A stretch of DNA of 64,000 nt from Clostridium tyrobutyricum DSM 2637 = ATCC 25755 = JCM 11008 (GCF_000359585.1 NZ_APMH01000013.1:1-64000), one strand, 5' to 3'. Shown: positions 6,501-16,313, counted from the stretch's first letter. Numbers and translations are program-made. Notes: generated by a model not told the origin, from the sequence alone.

Positions 6501-6828
6501 AATGTGATATTATTCCACCTGTTTCATATATAAGATTTTTTAACATGTCTATTTTTTCCTCTGAATCTGTATTTATTACTACCTTATAATTGGAATTCAA
6601 TACATCATTGAGGCTCCCCATACCATCACCTACATTATTGGAAATATATGAACTATTAGAAAAGGAATGTGAGCTTGCTATTGCATCTGAAAAATTATAG
6701 TTATAATTTTCAAAATCTATATATTTATCGTTTAAATCAACCGCCGAATCATTGAAACCGGCATTTTTAAATTGATCTACAGCACTGTTTGCATTTTTAA
6801 TTCCATTATAATAAACTTCAATTCTCAT
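6499..6828 (-). CDS. Hypothetical protein, possible general-stress (YflT-like) fold (109 aa)
   Basis: Not firmly recognised. The N-terminus MRIEVYYNG followed by an amphipathic helix (NANSAVDQFKNAGF) and the C-terminal VVINTDSEEKIDMLKNLI repeat a beta-alpha pattern seen in the heat-induced YflT/GsiB-type small proteins. The middle (residues 35-75) is Ser/Asn/Asp-rich and probably flexible. There is no signal peptide or Cys. GGTGT precedes the ATG. It is transcribed alone. Confidence 0.65.
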   Translation of the reverse strand: MRIEVYYNGIKNANSAVDQFKNAGFNDSAVDLNDKYIDFENYNYNFSDAIASSHSFSNSSYISNNVGDGMGSLNDVLNSNYKVVINTDSEEKIDMLKNLIYETGGIISH

Positions 6829-6955
6829 AAAAACACCTCTTTATTTTTTCTTTATATAGTATCTCTCAACTTTTTAAATAATATACATTTTAGGAGTAGA
6901 TTTATATTTTTATTTACATATTTATATATTGATGGATATAAAAAGAGGTGATTTT

Positions 6956-7873
6956 ATGAAAATAGATGTAGTCTTTGAGGGAGGAGGAGTAAAAGGTATT
7001 GGATTAATTGGAGCCATATGCTGTTTTGAAGATTATGGATATGAATTCAATATGTTAGCAGGAACTTCAGCAGGTTCAATAATAGCAGCACTTCTCGCAG
7101 TTGGGTACACAGGAAGAGAATTGAAGTCAATAATGTTAGAATTAGATTATAATATGTTTTTTAAAAAGAAATCACTTTATCATATGAATATAATAAAAAA
7201 ATCTATTAATTTATTCAAAGATAAGGGTATATATTCAGGAGATCAATTCGAAAATTATATAAATAAACTTATTTTAAAAAAGGGTAAAAGTACATTTAAA
7301 GATATAGAAATAGAAGGTGTGTCACCGCTTAAAATAATTGCTTCAGATGTAACTGAAAAAAATATTTTAATACTTCCAGATGATTTAATTAAGTACGGAA
7401 TAAATCCTATGGATTTTGAAATATCTAAGGCAATTAGAATGAGTATAAGTATACCTTTTTATTTTAAACCTGTAAAATTTTATCATAATGGTGGATGTAG
7501 TTATGTAGTAGACGGTGGAATATTAAGCAATTTTCCTATATGGATATTTGATACGGATATAAAACCTGTGAGACCAACTATCGGATTTAAATTAGTAGAT
7601 GTAAATAAAAAATATACTTCTTCTCCAAGGATGGATTTTATATCATATTTATTTGATATCATAGGTACTATGATAGATAAAAATGAAGAAATATATGTTA
7701 AAGATAAGGATGCAGTAAGAACTGTGTTTATTCCAACACTTGGAGTAAAAACTACAGATTTCAATATATCTAAAGATATGAAAATAAAACTATTTAATTC
7801 TGGATATAAAAGTGCAAAAAAGTTTTTGAAATTTTGGAACTTTGATAAATATATAAGAAAATATTATATGTAA
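6956..7873 (+). CDS. Patatin-like phospholipase
   Basis: A cytosolic or membrane-associated lipid acyl hydrolase (305 aa). It shows the patatin oxyanion motif GGGVKGIG at residue 8, the catalytic serine motif GTSAGS near residue 36, and the catalytic aspartate in VDGGILSNFP near residue 188, so the Ser-Asp dyad is intact. The frame opens at 6929, but ATG 6956 has AGAGGTGA 5 bases before it. It stands alone on the plus strand before cysS. The substrate (phospholipid, neutral lipid) cannot be read from sequence. The C-terminus is Lys-rich. Confidence 0.88.
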   Translation: MKIDVVFEGGGVKGIGLIGAICCFEDYGYEFNMLAGTSAGSIIAALLAVGYTGRELKSIMLELDYNMFFKKKSLYHMNIIKKSINLFKDKGIYSGDQFENYINKLILKKGKSTFKDIEIEGVSPLKIIASDVTEKNILILPDDLIKYGINPMDFEISKAIRMSISIPFYFKPVKFYHNGGCSYVVDGGILSNFPIWIFDTDIKPVRPTIGFKLVDVNKKYTSSPRMDFISYLFDIIGTMIDKNEEIYVKDKDAVRTVFIPTLGVKTTDFNISKDMKIKLFNSGYKSAKKFLKFWNFDKYIRKYYM

Positions 7874-7952
7874 ACTTGTTGAATTATTCTATTAATATGA
7901 TATTATCTATAATAAGGGTTTTTATGGTATGCCTAGCGAGGAGGAAATTAAT

Positions 7953-9371
7953 ATGGATTTTTATATTTATGATACTATGACTAGAAAAAAGGCTAAATTT
8001 GTTCCATTGGAAAAAGGAAAAGTAAAAATGTATACTTGCGGCCCTACAGTTTATAATTATGCTCATATAGGTAATTTAAGAACTTATATATTTGAAGATA
8101 TATTAAAAAAGTCTTTGGAATATTTTGGATACAAGGTAAAACATGCTATGAATATAACAGATGTAGGACACCTTGAATCAGATGCAGATACTGGTGAAGA
8201 TAAAATGGAACTTGGAGCAAAACGTGAAAATAAAAGTGTATGGGAAATTGCTAAATTTTATGAAAATGCCTTTTTTAGAGATTGTGAAAAGCTTCATATA
8301 AAGAAGCCTGATATAATATGCAAAGCTACAGACAACATACATGATATGATCAAAATGATTAAGATTTTGCAAAATAAGGGATATACTTATATATCAAATG
8401 GCAATGTATATTATTCAATTGATAAATTTAAAGATTATAATAAGTTGGCCAATTTAAGTATGAATGAGCTAGAAGCAGGAAGCAGGGTTGAAATAGATAA
8501 GGGAAAGAAAAATCCAATGGATTTTGTACTTTGGTTTACTAATTCAAAATTTAAAAATCAGATAATGCAGTGGGACTCACCATGGGGAAGAGGATTTCCA
8601 GGATGGCACGTTGAATGTTCAGCAATGTCTATGAAATATTTAGGAGATAGAATAGACATACACTGTGGTGGAGTAGATCATATACCTGTACATCATACTA
8701 ATGAAATAGCTCAATCAGAAGGTGTGGTAGGTCACAAATGGGTTAATTACTGGATGCATGGTGAATTTCTCGTATTAAGTAATGGAAAGATGTCTAAATC
8801 AAAAGGAGATTTTTTAACTGTATCCAGTATTGAGGATAAAGGATTTTCAGGATTGGATTATAGGTATTTTTGCCTTCAATCAAGATATAGAAAACAGCTT
8901 TTATTTAATTTTGATGCGTTAAAAGATGCAGCGCTTTCTTATAAAAAATTAAAGGATAAGGTTTCAAATATAATTTTAAAGTCTAAACAAGATAAGTATA
9001 ATGAAATAGATGAAAATATAATTGAATATTATAAAGAGAAGTTTTCTAAGCAGATTGGGGATGACTTAAATACTCCAAATGCATTTACAATTCTTCAGGA
9101 AGTCATAAAGACAGATAAGTTATCAAATATGGAGAAGAAAATATTAATAGAAAGTTTTGATAATGTTTTTTCTCTTGAACTTGTAAACCATAAAAACAGT
9201 AAAAATAGTGAGGTAGATGAAATAATTATAAATAAATTAATTGAAGATAGGAACCTGGCAAGAAAGTCTAAAAATTGGGTTGAAGCCGATACAATAAGAG
9301 ATAAACTTAATTCCATGAATATAGAGTTGATTGATTTAAAAGATGGAACCAAATGGAGAATAAAAAATTAA
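7953..9371 (+). CDS. cysS: Cysteinyl-tRNA synthetase
   Basis: Charges tRNA-Cys with cysteine. The protein (472 aa) has the class I synthetase motifs: the zinc-binding cysteine in YTCGPTVY, HIGN (HIGH), the second zinc site GWHVECSAM with CGGVDHIPVHH, and KMSKS at SNGKMSKSKGD. The C-terminal DALR-like anticodon region is present. Length is normal. ATG 7953 follows GAGGAGGAA; the open frame from 7929 is leader. No T-box lies upstream, unlike argS here. A terminator follows. Confidence 0.97.
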   Translation: MDFYIYDTMTRKKAKFVPLEKGKVKMYTCGPTVYNYAHIGNLRTYIFEDILKKSLEYFGYKVKHAMNITDVGHLESDADTGEDKMELGAKRENKSVWEIAKFYENAFFRDCEKLHIKKPDIICKATDNIHDMIKMIKILQNKGYTYISNGNVYYSIDKFKDYNKLANLSMNELEAGSRVEIDKGKKNPMDFVLWFTNSKFKNQIMQWDSPWGRGFPGWHVECSAMSMKYLGDRIDIHCGGVDHIPVHHTNEIAQSEGVVGHKWVNYWMHGEFLVLSNGKMSKSKGDFLTVSSIEDKGFSGLDYRYFCLQSRYRKQLLFNFDALKDAALSYKKLKDKVSNIILKSKQDKYNEIDENIIEYYKEKFSKQIGDDLNTPNAFTILQEVIKTDKLSNMEKKILIESFDNVFSLELVNHKNSKNSEVDEIIINKLIEDRNLARKSKNWVEADTIRDKLNSMNIELIDLKDGTKWRIKN

Positions 9372-9375
9372 TGTT

Positions 9376-9417
9376 AAAAAAACGGGATGTTATAGTAGTT
9401 AAACATTCCGTTTTTTT
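9376..9417 (+). terminator. Terminator after cysS
   Basis: Arms 9376-9391 and 9402-9417 (core CGGGATGTT with AACATTCCG, one G-U) with A- and T-runs on the flanks. Confidence 0.8.
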
Positions 9418-9510
9418 AATCTAATAAAATAATATTAATTTTTAGAATACTATAGATAATAATATAATAAAATCATTGTATAGAGATAAAATAATAAACT
9501 TGGAGTATAT

Positions 9511-10380
9511 ATGAGGATATATAAAAAACATAATTGTGTGTATTTATTACTATATGTATATATATTTGTATTAATATTTTTTGGAATTATATATTGGAAT
9601 ATAGCTAATCATTCACGGGGAGAATTTTTTATATTCCAAAATGATATAAATTTAGATACAAAGACAGCTATGTTCAAGAAAAAAATGCACATAAAATTTT
9701 ATAGTAAGGATTTAAATGACAGTATAAAAAAATTGATTATTTCAGAGGAATATAAGAGACCTATTGTAAAACTAAATATATTAAACAATTCTATATATGA
9801 TAAGGCTACTTTTGTATTTGACAGAGTTCTTGGAGACAATTGGGCAAACTACTATTATTTGATTATGGCAAGTAAAGGAATTACTCATATGAGTATAATG
9901 GACATGGGAGAAAATAAGCTAAATGGAGCTTTTGATAGCCATAAAATAAAAATATGTTTTTATAAATTAAAAGATGATAAAGAAGATAAGTTTTCAAGTT
10001 ATAAAAAAAATTATTCAAGAAAACTTAAGAAGATAAATACCATATATATATGGGTAAACAATTATAGCATAATAAATAAAGAACATTTTGAAGATGTATA
10101 TTATTATTACCCAATAAATTTTTATTTTCAGGAACTTATAAAAAATTCTATTTGTTTTCCAGATGAAAGTCCATTTATATTGAGACAAGTATCTGGTGGA
10201 AACTTTACATATCCAATATGGAATTTTATATATTTTAGTGCAGTTACTATAACTACTCTTGGATATGGTGACATACTTCCAAATTCAACTTCAGTACGTA
10301 TAATAGTTATGATAGAAACTGTGTGTGGAGTTATTATAACAGGAGTGCTTACATCATGTATATTTTTAGATAAGAAATAG
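9511..10380 (+). CDS. Two-helix potassium channel with a large inserted domain
   Basis: A membrane protein (289 aa) with transmembrane helix 1 at about residues 10-32, a pore loop with the potassium selectivity filter TLGYGD near residue 250, and transmembrane helix 2 at about 262-284. Between helix 1 and the pore lie about 200 residues, Lys/Tyr/Ile-rich, far longer than in KcsA-type channels; by topology they face outside. There is no C-terminal RCK or cyclic-nucleotide domain: the protein ends five residues after helix 2. The ribosome site is weak (GGAGTATAT). It ends inside the terminator shared with tcdA. Confidence 0.8.
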   Translation: MRIYKKHNCVYLLLYVYIFVLIFFGIIYWNIANHSRGEFFIFQNDINLDTKTAMFKKKMHIKFYSKDLNDSIKKLIISEEYKRPIVKLNILNNSIYDKATFVFDRVLGDNWANYYYLIMASKGITHMSIMDMGENKLNGAFDSHKIKICFYKLKDDKEDKFSSYKKNYSRKLKKINTIYIWVNNYSIINKEHFEDVYYYYPINFYFQELIKNSICFPDESPFILRQVSGGNFTYPIWNFIYFSAVTITTLGYGDILPNSTSVRIIVMIETVCGVIITGVLTSCIFLDKK

Positions 10381-10407
10381 CAGCAAGGTATACTGCTATT
10401 TCTTATC
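10369..10407. terminator. Bidirectional terminator between channel gene and tcdA
   Basis: A perfect 15-bp stem (10369-10383 with 10393-10407) overlaps the stop regions of both convergent genes. Confidence 0.8.
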
Positions 10408-11154
10408 TATTATGGACTTGATTACTTCTCCACCTATTATCATACCAGCTACAGGTGGTACAAAAGAAATACTTGCAGGAATTTGACGTTTAGCTAGACA
10501 TTTTTTTGAACCACCTACACATACACAGCCTTCTCTACAGGTTACAACTTCATCTATTTTAGGCTTTTGAGGAATTTCCTCAGAATATAATACTTTTAAA
10601 TTCTTTATACCACGTTTTTTGAGTTCACGCCTCATGACTTTAGCTAATGGGCATATTTTAGTTTTATATATATCCTCTATTTTAAACATTGTTGGATCTA
10701 ATTTATTCCCTGTTCCCATACAACTTATTATATCTATATTATGAGCTTTACACCACATAATAAGAGATATTTTAGATGATATTGTATCTATGGCATCTAT
10801 TACATAATTCGTGTTCTTAGGTATAATACTATCTATATTATCTTCTCTTACAAAAGTTTGATAAGTTTCTATATTACAATTTGGATTTATATCCAATATT
10901 CTTTCTTTTAACACTTGAACTTTAGGTTTGCCTATGGTTTTAAAGTTAGCTTGTATTTGTCTATTTATATTTGTTAAGCAAACAGTATCATCATCTACTA
11001 TTACTATATGGCCTATTCCACCTCTAGCTACAGCTTCTAGTGAAAAACTGCCAACACCTCCAAGTCCAAATATAACCACTGTGCTCTCCTGTAATTTTTT
11101 TAAAGCATTTTTACCAATTAATAGTTCAGTTCTTGAAAATAAATGCTGTTTCAT
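10396..11154 (-). CDS. tcdA: tRNA threonylcarbamoyladenosine dehydratase (ThiF/E1-like)
   Basis: Cyclises t6A to ct6A at position 37 of ANN-decoding tRNAs using ATP. The 252-aa protein starts MKQHLFSRTELLIG and shows the E1-like nucleotide fold: GLGGVGSF near residue 30, DDDTVCLTNINRQ, and VIDAIDT. The conserved C-terminal REGCVCVGG and C-rich segment are present. An upstream ATG at 11187 would add 11 residues; the shorter start matches homologs, though its GGAG is 14 bases away. It is monocistronic and divergent from the glycosyltransferase gene. Confidence 0.9.
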   Translation of the reverse strand: MKQHLFSRTELLIGKNALKKLQESTVVIFGLGGVGSFSLEAVARGGIGHIVIVDDDTVCLTNINRQIQANFKTIGKPKVQVLKERILDINPNCNIETYQTFVREDNIDSIIPKNTNYVIDAIDTISSKISLIMWCKAHNIDIISCMGTGNKLDPTMFKIEDIYKTKICPLAKVMRRELKKRGIKNLKVLYSEEIPQKPKIDEVVTCREGCVCVGGSKKCLAKRQIPASISFVPPVAGMIIGGEVIKSIIDKK

Positions 11155-11408
11155 TTCAAAATTTAAATCTCCTTTCCATATAAACATACTATATTATAAT
11201 ACCACAATACTATAAATTTCAAAGTAAATCTAATATATTAAAATTCTAATAAAATATGAATAATTGGATAAATTAATACTATATATTGAAGTGAAAGAAA
11301 ATTTAAAATTTATATATTTTACAGTGCTATAATATATAGTAATAACTAAAAAATTGTGTTAATATTATTATGACAATTTAAATAGAGAATATAAAGGGAA
11401 GGATTTTT

Positions 11409-12824
11409 ATGATGAAAGAAGTTATTCATTATACTACAGCTATTTTTCAAATAGGCGTATTTATAGTAATGGTTTATTATTTAATACTTTCTTTATTTGG
11501 AATTTACAAAAAAAAGGATGAGGGGGCTAAGAACTGTCCACCTAAGAAGACTTTCGCTCTTCTGGTTGCAGCACATAATGAAGAAATGGTTGTTGGCAAA
11601 ATAGTGGAAAGCCTACAAAATATTGAGTATCCTAAAGATATGTACGATATTTTTGTTATTGCAGATAATTGTACTGATAAAACTGCCGATATAGCAAGAA
11701 AATATGGTGTAAATGTCTGTGAAAGAAAAGTTCCAGATAAAAGAGGAAAAGGATACGCTTTAGAGTGGATGTTCAACAAAATATTTAAAATGGACAAAGC
11801 TTACGACGCTGTAGGTATTTTTGATGCAGATAATCTTGTATCAAAAAATTTTTTAAATGAAATGAATTATAAACTTTTAAAAGGATACAAAGTAGTTCAA
11901 GGTTACATAGATAGCAAGAACCCAGATGATTCTTGGATAACTGAGTCCTATTCTATATCGTTTTGGACGGTAAATAGATTATTTCAACTTGGAAGAGCAA
12001 ACCTTGGTCTTTCAAATCAAATTGGCGGCACTGGTTTTTGTATAGAAACAACTATTCTTAAAGAACTAGGATGGGGAGTTACATGCCTTGCAGATGATCT
12101 GGAGTTTACAAGCAAGCTTGTTTTAAATGGACATAAAGTTGGCTGGGCTCATAATGCAATTGTATATGATGAAAAGCCGCTTACGTTAAAACAATCATGG
12201 AATCAAAGAAAAAGGTGGATGCAAGGTTTCGCAGATGTAGCATCAAGATTTTTCTTCAAGCTTATAAAAAAATCCATAAAAGATAGAAGTTTTACTGCAT
12301 TAGATTGTGCTCTTTATACGATACAACCACTAGCAACACTTCTTATGGGATTAGCTGCATTTTTAACATTAATTCAAAATAACAATGAACATGGTCTAAA
12401 TATATTTGTAATAAATCAATTATTTACTCAGAATGCAACTACAAAAATTTTATGGCAAGTATTTAGCATTTCACAATTTTTGTTGACTCCTTTTATAATG
12501 GTTTTAGAAAACAAACTATCAAAGAAGATGCTTTTGGTATTCGCACTGTACTCACTTAATGTAGTAGTTTTATCTCATATATACGAATCTCCTACTCTAT
12601 ATCAGGTTATTATAGGAAATGCAGTTTATATAGGTATATTTATAATAGCATTAGGTATAATTGGAAGAAAGAAATCAATTAAATTATTTGTATGGTATCT
12701 TTTGTATGGAATATACACTTTAACTTGGATACCAATTACGATACAAGGTATCTTGGACAAGAATAATAAAGAATGGAGTCATACAAAACACATTAGACAA
12801 ATAGGAATTCAAGATGTAGAATAA
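11409..12824 (+). CDS. Family 2 glycosyltransferase, BcsA/NodC-like, membrane-bound
   Basis: A processive-type glycosyltransferase (471 aa) of the inner membrane. One helix at residues 8-30 precedes the GT-A domain. The motifs are AHNEEMVVGKIV, the nucleotide-sugar aspartate (ADNCTDKT), DADN metal site, GTGFC, the catalytic base in ADDLEFT, and QRKRWMQG (the QxxRW motif). About four to five helices follow from residue 296. This is the layout of cellulose, hyaluronan and poly-GlcNAc synthases, but no partner gene is adjacent, so the polymer is unknown. GGGAAGGA precedes the start; two ATG codons are adjacent. Confidence 0.88.
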   Translation: MMKEVIHYTTAIFQIGVFIVMVYYLILSLFGIYKKKDEGAKNCPPKKTFALLVAAHNEEMVVGKIVESLQNIEYPKDMYDIFVIADNCTDKTADIARKYGVNVCERKVPDKRGKGYALEWMFNKIFKMDKAYDAVGIFDADNLVSKNFLNEMNYKLLKGYKVVQGYIDSKNPDDSWITESYSISFWTVNRLFQLGRANLGLSNQIGGTGFCIETTILKELGWGVTCLADDLEFTSKLVLNGHKVGWAHNAIVYDEKPLTLKQSWNQRKRWMQGFADVASRFFFKLIKKSIKDRSFTALDCALYTIQPLATLLMGLAAFLTLIQNNNEHGLNIFVINQLFTQNATTKILWQVFSISQFLLTPFIMVLENKLSKKMLLVFALYSLNVVVLSHIYESPTLYQVIIGNAVYIGIFIIALGIIGRKKSIKLFVWYLLYGIYTLTWIPITIQGILDKNNKEWSHTKHIRQIGIQDVE

Positions 12825-12826
12825 GC

Positions 12827-12888
12827 ATAAAAGAGTTGATTGATATTCTCATAATTAGGAGAAAGTTGATCAACTCTTTTATTAATAA
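12827..12888 (+). terminator. Terminator after the glycosyltransferase
   Basis: A 14-bp stem (ATAAAAGAGTTGAT at 12827-12840 with 12869-12882) followed by mixed AT sequence. Confidence 0.7.
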
Positions 12889-12909
12889 CTTTATTGTGTA
12901 GGTGATAAA

Positions 12910-13617
12910 ATGATAGAAAGATTACAAAAATATATGGCTCACTGTGGAGTGGCTTCTAGAAGAAAATGTGAGTACATTATATTGCAAGGTAGGGTTAGAG
13001 TAAATGGTCAAGTTATAGACAAATTAGGGTTTAAAGTTGATACTGAGAATGATTTAGTAATGTTGGACAACAATAATATAGTTCCGGAACAGAAAAAAGT
13101 ATATATAGCTTTGAATAAACCTGAAGGATATGTATCAACTGTAAGAGATGAAAAGAATAGGAAGACTATACTTGATTTAGTGAAGGTAGATGAAAGAATT
13201 TATCCAATAGGAAGATTGGATTATGATACATCAGGTTTAATATTACTTACTAATGATGGAGATATATACAATAAGATAATTCATCCTAAATCTGAAAAAA
13301 ACAAAGTATATATAGCGGAAGTTTCAGGGGTGATATCTAATGAAGATATTAATAAATTTGAAAATGGATTGAATATAGGTAACTATATAACAAGCAAGGC
13401 AAGTTTAAAAATACTGAGATTGAATAATAATAGTTCTGTTGTAAATATAATAATACATGAGGGAAAAAACAGACAAATACGAAAGATGTGTAAAATTATA
13501 GGACATCAAGTTATAACTCTTAAGAGGATAAAAATAGGCAAAATAGAGCTTGGCAATCTTAAAAAAGGTGAATGGAGGTATTTGACAGATACTGAAATAA
13601 AATATATTTCTATGTAA
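12910..13617 (+). CDS. 23S/16S rRNA pseudouridine synthase (RsuA/RluB/E/F family)
   Basis: Isomerises uridine to pseudouridine in rRNA. The 235-aa protein has an N-terminal S4 RNA-binding domain (residues 3-60, RLQKYMAHCGVASRRKCE) and the catalytic domain with GRLDYDTSGLILLTNDGD, whose Asp is the catalytic nucleophile. NKPEGYVST, EGKNRQIRKM and the C-terminal LKRIKIG strand are also typical. The S4 domain and size fit RluB, the usual clostridial member, but RluF or RsuA cannot be excluded. ATG 12910 follows AGGTGATAAA. Confidence 0.9.
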   Translation: MIERLQKYMAHCGVASRRKCEYIILQGRVRVNGQVIDKLGFKVDTENDLVMLDNNNIVPEQKKVYIALNKPEGYVSTVRDEKNRKTILDLVKVDERIYPIGRLDYDTSGLILLTNDGDIYNKIIHPKSEKNKVYIAEVSGVISNEDINKFENGLNIGNYITSKASLKILRLNNNSSVVNIIIHEGKNRQIRKMCKIIGHQVITLKRIKIGKIELGNLKKGEWRYLTDTEIKYISM

Positions 13618-13635
13618 AAAATATATACATATTAG

Positions 13636-13665
13636 ATATTATGTAAATTAAAAATAAAAGTAAAC
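13636..13665 (+). repeat. Dispersed AT palindrome element, copy 1 (right half)
   Basis: ATATTATGTAAATTAAA followed by AATAAAAGTAAAC. It matches the right half and tail of the 47-bp element seen at 20288, 37101 and 37783. It lies about 95 bp before the RpiR regulator gene. Confidence 0.6.
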
Positions 13666-13758
13666 AAAATGAAAGTTAAGTTGATAATATGTTCAATAAA
13701 TGTTAAAATGAAATAAAAGTTGCATAAAAATGGAGGTAAGAGAAAGGGCTGAATATAT

Positions 13759-14634
13759 ATGGAAGATGTAAATAATATAGATTTAATGAGAACTATTCAA
13801 ATTAAATTTCCAAGACTGAGTAAAGGCCAGAAGTTAATAGCGGAATACATATTAAAGCATTATGATAAAGCGGCATTTATGACTGCTGCTAAATTAGGTG
13901 TAAGTGTAGGTGTAAGTGAATCTACAGTAGTTAGATTTGCAAATGAACTTGGATTTTCTGGATATCCAAAATTGCAAAAAGCTCTCCAAGAACTTATAAA
14001 AAATAAATTAACTACAGTACAGAGAATTGAACTTTCCAATGATATAGTAAGTCAGGAAAGCCCTTTAAAAGGTGTTTTGAAATCGGATATGGAAAACATA
14101 CGGGCAACTTTGGAAAAGATAAACCATAAAACTTTTGATGATTTAATTAATAGTATATTCAAGGCAAAAAAAATATATATAATTGGACTTAGAAGTTCTA
14201 CTGCAATTGCAGACTTTTTAGGATTTTATTTAAATCTTATATTGGATAATGTAAAAGTTGTAGGATACGGTATAAGTGATATATTTGAGCAGATGATAAA
14301 TTTGACTGAAGATGATCTTGTAATTGGAATAGGATTTCCAAGATATGCTGCTAGAACTATAGAATCTTTAACTTTTGCCAAGAGCAGGGGAGCAGAGGTA
14401 GCTGCAATAACAGATAGTTTGCTTTCTCCATTGGCATCTGCAGCTGATTATACATTGATAGCTCAAAGTAACATGGCCTCTTTTGTAGACTCTCTAGTTG
14501 CACCTTTAAGTGTAATAAATGCACTTATAGTTTCAGTAGGTCTTAAAGAAAAAGAAAAAATATCATCTACATTTGCTGATTTAGAAAATATATGGCAGGA
14601 GTACCAGGTTTACTCATTTAGAGAAGGAAATTAA
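13759..14634 (+). CDS. MurR/RpiR-family transcriptional regulator
   Basis: A DNA-binding regulator (291 aa) with an N-terminal helix-turn-helix domain (residues 10-85; VGVSESTVVRFANELGFSGY is the recognition region) and a C-terminal SIS sugar-phosphate-binding domain (about 130-265, with IYIIGLRSSTAIADF). Members sense phosphosugars and control sugar catabolism. No sugar operon is next to it, so its targets are not evident. ATG 13759 has only a weak site upstream (GGAGGTAAGAGAAAGGG, the GGAGG about 20 bases away). The dispersed palindrome element sits in its promoter region. Confidence 0.9.
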   Translation: MEDVNNIDLMRTIQIKFPRLSKGQKLIAEYILKHYDKAAFMTAAKLGVSVGVSESTVVRFANELGFSGYPKLQKALQELIKNKLTTVQRIELSNDIVSQESPLKGVLKSDMENIRATLEKINHKTFDDLINSIFKAKKIYIIGLRSSTAIADFLGFYLNLILDNVKVVGYGISDIFEQMINLTEDDLVIGIGFPRYAARTIESLTFAKSRGAEVAAITDSLLSPLASAADYTLIAQSNMASFVDSLVAPLSVINALIVSVGLKEKEKISSTFADLENIWQEYQVYSFREGN

Positions 14635-14718
14635 TTAAAATATATATAAATTTTTTTATTTTATATAAGTTGCTATATTCAGTAGTAATTAAATTAAAAG
14701 AAGTAGGATTGATATATC

Positions 14719-15948
14719 ATGTCAAAAAAAGTAGTAGTAATTGGAGGAGGACCAGCTGGAATGATGGCTTCTATAGAAGCTTCAGAAAAGTTCGACACTA
14801 TATTGCTAGAGAAAAATGAAAAACTAGGTAAAAAAATGTACATATCAGGAAAAGGACGTTGTAATGTTACTAATGCAAAAGATATAAGTGAGTTTTTCGA
14901 TTATATCCCAGGTAATCCTAATTTCTTATATAGTGCTCTTTATAGCTTTACTAATCAGAATACAATAGATTTTTTTAATAAATTAAATGTTAAACTAAAA
15001 GTAGAACGAGGGGACAGAGTATTTCCAGTATCTGATAAATCTTCTGACATAATTAAAGCTATGGAACAGAAAATTAATGAGAATAAAGTAAATGTAATTC
15101 TAAATTCACATGTAAAAAAATTAATATGTAGAAATAATCATATAGATTCACTACAACTTTGGAATGGAAAAAATATAAAGGGTGATTATTTTATATTGGC
15201 AACAGGTGGAAAATCATATCCTCAAACAGGTTCCAGTGGTGAAGGATACAATATGGCAGAGAGTGTAGGTCATACGGTAACTGAAATAAATCCAGCACTT
15301 GTTCCTATAGAAGTTCAAGAAGAATGGATAAGAGACCTTCAAGGCTTATCTTTAAAAAATGTTACACTTGACATAATAGATTCAAATAAAAAAATATTAT
15401 ATAGTGAATTTGGAGAAATGCTCTTTACTCATTTTGGGATATCAGGACCTATAGTTTTAAGTAGTAGTAGAGTAATATCAAAATTTGAGGAATTATGGGT
15501 ATTAATAGATTTAAAGCCTGCTCTTTCCAATGATGAATTGGATAAAAGGATACAAAAAGATTTTAACAAATATTGCAATAAGGACTTTAAAAATTCTTTA
15601 GATGACCTTTTACCGAAAAAGATTATACCAATTGTCATATATAGATGTCATATAAATCCTGACAAAAAAGTGAATTCAATAACAAAACTGGAGAGACATA
15701 ATCTAGTTGATTGCATAAAAAAATTTACATTGTCCATAAAAGGATTAAGGCCCATAGAGGAAGCTATAGTCACCTCTGGTGGGATAAGTGTAAAGGAAAT
15801 TGATCCATCTACAATGCAATCAAAATTGATTGATAATTTATATTTTGCTGGTGAGATTATAGATGTAGATGGATATACTGGAGGATTTAATATACAAATT
15901 GCATTATCCACTGGATTTAGTGCAGGAAATGGAGTAAAAAGAATATGA
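14719..15948 (+). CDS. FAD-dependent oxidoreductase, HI0933/YhiN (aminoacetone oxidase-like) family
   Basis: A flavoprotein (409 aa) of unknown physiological reaction. The N-terminal dinucleotide fold GGGPAGMMASIEA, the family-specific KLGKKMYISGKGRCNVTN, the central LATGGKSYPQTGSSGEGY and the C-terminal ITSGG-like VTSGGISVKEID with AGEIIDVDGYTGGFN are all present. Annotators name it NAD(P)/FAD-dependent oxidoreductase or BaiN-like. Its stop overlaps the aroH start by 4 bp (ATGA), so the two are translationally coupled. This order before cmk and ispH-rpsA is common in clostridia. Confidence 0.9.
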   Translation: MSKKVVVIGGGPAGMMASIEASEKFDTILLEKNEKLGKKMYISGKGRCNVTNAKDISEFFDYIPGNPNFLYSALYSFTNQNTIDFFNKLNVKLKVERGDRVFPVSDKSSDIIKAMEQKINENKVNVILNSHVKKLICRNNHIDSLQLWNGKNIKGDYFILATGGKSYPQTGSSGEGYNMAESVGHTVTEINPALVPIEVQEEWIRDLQGLSLKNVTLDIIDSNKKILYSEFGEMLFTHFGISGPIVLSSSRVISKFEELWVLIDLKPALSNDELDKRIQKDFNKYCNKDFKNSLDDLLPKKIIPIVIYRCHINPDKKVNSITKLERHNLVDCIKKFTLSIKGLRPIEEAIVTSGGISVKEIDPSTMQSKLIDNLYFAGEIIDVDGYTGGFNIQIALSTGFSAGNGVKRI

Positions 15949-16313
15949 TAGCATTAAGAGGAGCTACAACTATTGAAAACAATTCAATAACTGATATTAA
16001 AGATGCTTCTATTGAATTGTTTTCGCAGATTTTAAAAAAAAATAATATTAAATTACAAAAAATAATATCTATAGAGATTTCTTGTACAAAGGATATTACT
16101 AAAGCATATCCTGGAAAATTTATAAGAGAATATTTTAAATTAGACAAAGTTGCTATAATGCACTTTAATGAAATGGAAGTTGAGGAAAATTTAAAAGGGT
16201 TTATTCCACTTTGTATAAGGTTTCTTTTATTGGTGGATGAAGATATAGATAAAAAAGAGTTTGTATATTTAAATAATGCAAAAAAATTAAGAATAGATTT
16301 GTTAAATGAATAA
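15945..16313 (+). CDS. aroH: Chorismate mutase, AroH type
   Basis: Converts chorismate to prephenate for Phe/Tyr synthesis. The 122-aa monofunctional enzyme starts MIALRGATTIENNS, with the AroH active-site Arg of RGATT, and has CTKDITKAYPGKFIRE and PLCIRFLLLV (the second active-site Arg region). The length fits Bacillus AroH. It competes with the trpE product at 42.8 kb for the same substrate. It overlaps the preceding flavoprotein gene and is followed by cmk after 95 bp. Confidence 0.92.
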   Translation: MIALRGATTIENNSITDIKDASIELFSQILKKNNIKLQKIISIEISCTKDITKAYPGKFIREYFKLDKVAIMHFNEMEVEENLKGFIPLCIRFLLLVDEDIDKKEFVYLNNAKKLRIDLLNE

